Shown here: positions 5,126-6,604 of the stretch, in pieces | How the letters are laid out: the number at the start of each line of letters is the position of its first letter | Position numbering within the stretch: the stretch's first letter is position 1 | Source of the DNA: an uncultured Victivallaceae bacterium | GTDB lineage: Bacteria > Verrucomicrobiota > Lentisphaeria > Victivallales > Victivallaceae | Length of the DNA: 6,604 nucleotides | Direction of reading: 5' to 3' | NCBI GenBank assembly: GCA_934663655.1 | Contig: CAKUKT010000151.1 | Span: 1 to 6,604, forward strand | Position numbers and translations under genes: made by a program | The notes under the pieces: generated by a model | The model's input: only the letters and a program-made list of their open reading frames with translations | Databases searched by the model: none | What the model was told of the DNA's origin: nothing

Positions 5126-6604
5126 TTATTCTCCGAGTTCCTTGAGGGCCGCCTTGCGGCTCAGCCGGATCTTGCCGGACTGATCGATGTCGATCACCTT
5201 GACCGTCACGTACTGTCCCTCTTCGCAGATGTCGGTCACCTTGTTGACGCGGTAATCGGCCATCTCGGAGATATGGAGCAGACCGTCGATGCCGGGCAGG
5301 ATTTCGACGAACGCCCCGAAATCGCGGATGGTGACCACCTTGCCGCGGTAGATCTTGCCGATTTCGGCCTCCGCGGTCGAGGCAAGCACCCGTTCTTTGG
5401 CAGCCTCCAGCTGCTGGAGATTGGAGGCCATGATCTTCACGGTGCCGTCTTCGGCGACGTCGATCGAGGCGAGGGTTTCGTCGGTGATCGCGCGGATGTT
5501 CTTGCCGCCGGGGCCGATCAATGCGCCGATCTTGTCCGGATTGATCTTCACGACTTCCAGACGCGGAGCCCGCGGGCTGATTTCGGCGCGCGGGGCCGGG
5601 ATGCAGGCTTCGATCACGTCGAGGATTTTCAACCGCGCGGCTTTGTTGCGCTCCATCGCCTCGCAGAGCAGGTCGATCGGAATGCCGGGGAGCTTGAGGT
5701 CGAGCTGGAATCCGGTAATGCCGTCACGGGTTCCGCACACCTTGAAGTCCATGTCGCCAAAATGATCCTCGGCGCCGATAATGTCGGTGAGCAGCAGCCG
5801 GCGGCCGTCGTCGCCGGTAACCAGTCCGCAGGAGATGCCAGCGACCGGGGCGCTGATCGGCACCCCGGCGTCCATCAGCGACAGCGTGGCGCCGCAGACG
5901 CTCGCCATCGAAGTGGAACCATTGGAACTCATAACTTCGGAGACGCAGCGCACCACGTACGGAAAATCCTTCGGAACCACCTTGGAGACCGAACGTTCAG
6001 CGAGATCCCCGTGACCGATTTCCCGCCGACCGGGACCGGCGATGCGGCCGACTTCACCGACGCTGAAATTCGGGAAATTGTAGTGGAGATAGAAGCGCTT
6101 GGTGGAGATGCCGGTTTCACTGGTGAGATCGTCGGACTCCTGCGCATCCTTGTCGTTACCGAGCGTGGTAATCACCAGCGCCTGAGTTTCGCCGCGGGAG
6201 AAGAGCGCGCTGCCGTGCACCACCGGCAGTACCGAGACTTCCGCCGACAACGGGCGGATTTCGGTGATGGTGCGGCCATCCGGACGAAATTCCCGATCCA
6301 GGATCAGGCGGCGGGTCACATCGCGGACGTGGTCGTCAAAGCCCTTGGCCGTTTCGAGCGCAAAGGAGGCGTCGCTCATTTCGGCAAAGCGGTCGCGGAG
6401 CGCCGTGCGGGCATCGCTCAGCAGCTCGTTCATCGCGTTGAGGCGATCCTCCTTGCCGGGAACCGTGCAGACCGCTTCGATCCGGTCGGCGCAGAAAGCT
6501 TCAAGCGCCTTCTGAAGTTCTTCGGGAACCAGGAACAGTTTGTAATCCTTTTTCGCGCGGCCGGCACGTTTGGCCAGTTCGATCTGGGCTTCGCACTGCC
6601 GCTT
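5126..6604 (-). CDS. pnp: Polyribonucleotide nucleotidyltransferase (PNPase), 5' part outside the window
   Basis: The frame is open from the right edge to the stop at 5126-5128, giving 492 residues of a protein usually near 700. The missing part is the first RNase PH domain, about 220 residues. The first in-frame ATG (6433) is internal, because conserved-looking sequence continues upstream of it. PNPase is a trimeric cytoplasmic enzyme that degrades RNA 3' to 5' by phosphorolysis and joins the degradosome in many bacteria. From the fragment start there is a linker helical domain (about 1-95), then the second RNase PH domain with RPDGR (107-111), the phosphate-binding SNGSTSMA (227-234) and [10 protein letters not shown] (279-288), holding both catalytic aspartates (D280 and D286, E. 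coli D486/D492). A KH domain follows with GPGG (364-367), and an S1 domain (about 415-483) contains [19 protein letters not shown]. There is almost no tail after S1, so any C-terminal acidic extension is absent. No truncation or frameshift is seen. Confidence 0.97.
   Translation of the reverse strand, partial: KRQCEAQIELAKRAGRAKKDYKLFLVPEELQKALEAFCADRIEAVCTVPGKEDRLNAMNELLSDARTALRDRFAEMSDASFALETAKGFDDHVRDVTRRLILDREFRPDGRTITEIRPLSAEVSVLPVVHGSALFSRGETQALVITTLGNDKDAQESDDLTSETGISTKRFYLHYNFPNFSVGEVGRIAGPGRREIGHGDLAERSVSKVVPKDFPYVVRCVSEVMSSNGSTSMASVCGATLSLMDAGVPISAPVAGISCGLVTGDDGRRLLLTDIIGAEDHFGDMDFKVCGTRDGITGFQLDLKLPGIPIDLLCEAMERNKAARLKILDVIEACIPAPRAEISPRAPRLEVVKINPDKIGALIGPGGKNIRAITDETLASIDVAEDGTVKIMASNLQQLEAAKERVLASTAEAEIGKIYRGKVVTIRDFGAFVEILPGIDGLLHISEMADYRVNKVTDICEEGQYVTVKVIDIDQSGKIRLSRKAALKELGE

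Noticed and set aside
4891..5145. Open + strand frame of 84 codons antisense to the pnp end
   Set aside because: It crosses the pnp terminator and overlaps the pnp stop, with no recognisable protein features.
6264..6433. pnp starting at the in-frame ATG 6433
   Set aside because: The frame stays open upstream to the window edge and its translation matches the end of the first RNase PH domain and the helical linker, so the ATG is internal.

Overview
The window reads as bacterial chromosome of fairly high GC. From left to right it holds the 3' part of a glycoside hydrolase gene (+ strand), a 0.7-kb convergent intergenic region, the ribosomal 'alpha' operon on the - strand (transcribed right to left as rpmJ-rpsM-rpsK-rpoA-rplQ), a 0.46-kb intergenic control region, and the 3' two-thirds of pnp (- strand), which runs off the right edge. 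All core proteins are recognised from conserved motifs and none is broken. Both edge genes are cut only by the window.

Organism: the alpha operon lacks rpsD between rpsK and rpoA, as in chlamydiae. rpsK and rplQ carry Ala/Glu/Lys/Pro-rich terminal extensions, and a GH36-type alpha-galactosidase-like gene lies next door. These point loosely to the Planctomycetota-Verrucomicrobiota-Chlamydiota group, perhaps a Lentisphaerota/Victivallis-like carbohydrate degrader. This is an inference of moderate-to-low confidence and no single motif proves it.

Expression layout on the - strand: pnp ends in a clear intrinsic terminator (5065-5101). A GC-rich inverted-repeat element (4976-5017) follows, then a sigma70-type promoter (TTGACA, 17-bp spacer, TATGTT; 4869-4897), which would give rpmJ a leader of about 195 nt. 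A second sigma70-type promoter (TTGAAA, 17-bp spacer, TATCAT; 4509-4537) lies between rpmJ and rpsM and would drive rpsM-rpsK-rpoA-rplQ with a short leader. rpoA and rplQ are 2 nt apart and probably translationally coupled. The operon ends in a strong intrinsic terminator (1931-1962), 19 nt past the rplQ stop.

The genes cooperate in gene expression. L36, S13, S11 and L17 are ribosomal proteins, RpoA is the assembly scaffold of RNA polymerase, and PNPase processes and degrades RNA. The hydrolase is unrelated and belongs to alpha-galactoside breakdown.

I found no mobile element, tRNA, rRNA or CRISPR array and no clearly new system. The least explained DNA is the convergent spacer 1288-1930. 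It holds several perfect or near-perfect inverted repeats, including a possible pseudoknot, and a partial duplication of the rplQ terminator. The palindrome-rich spacer upstream of rpmJ is the next least explained.
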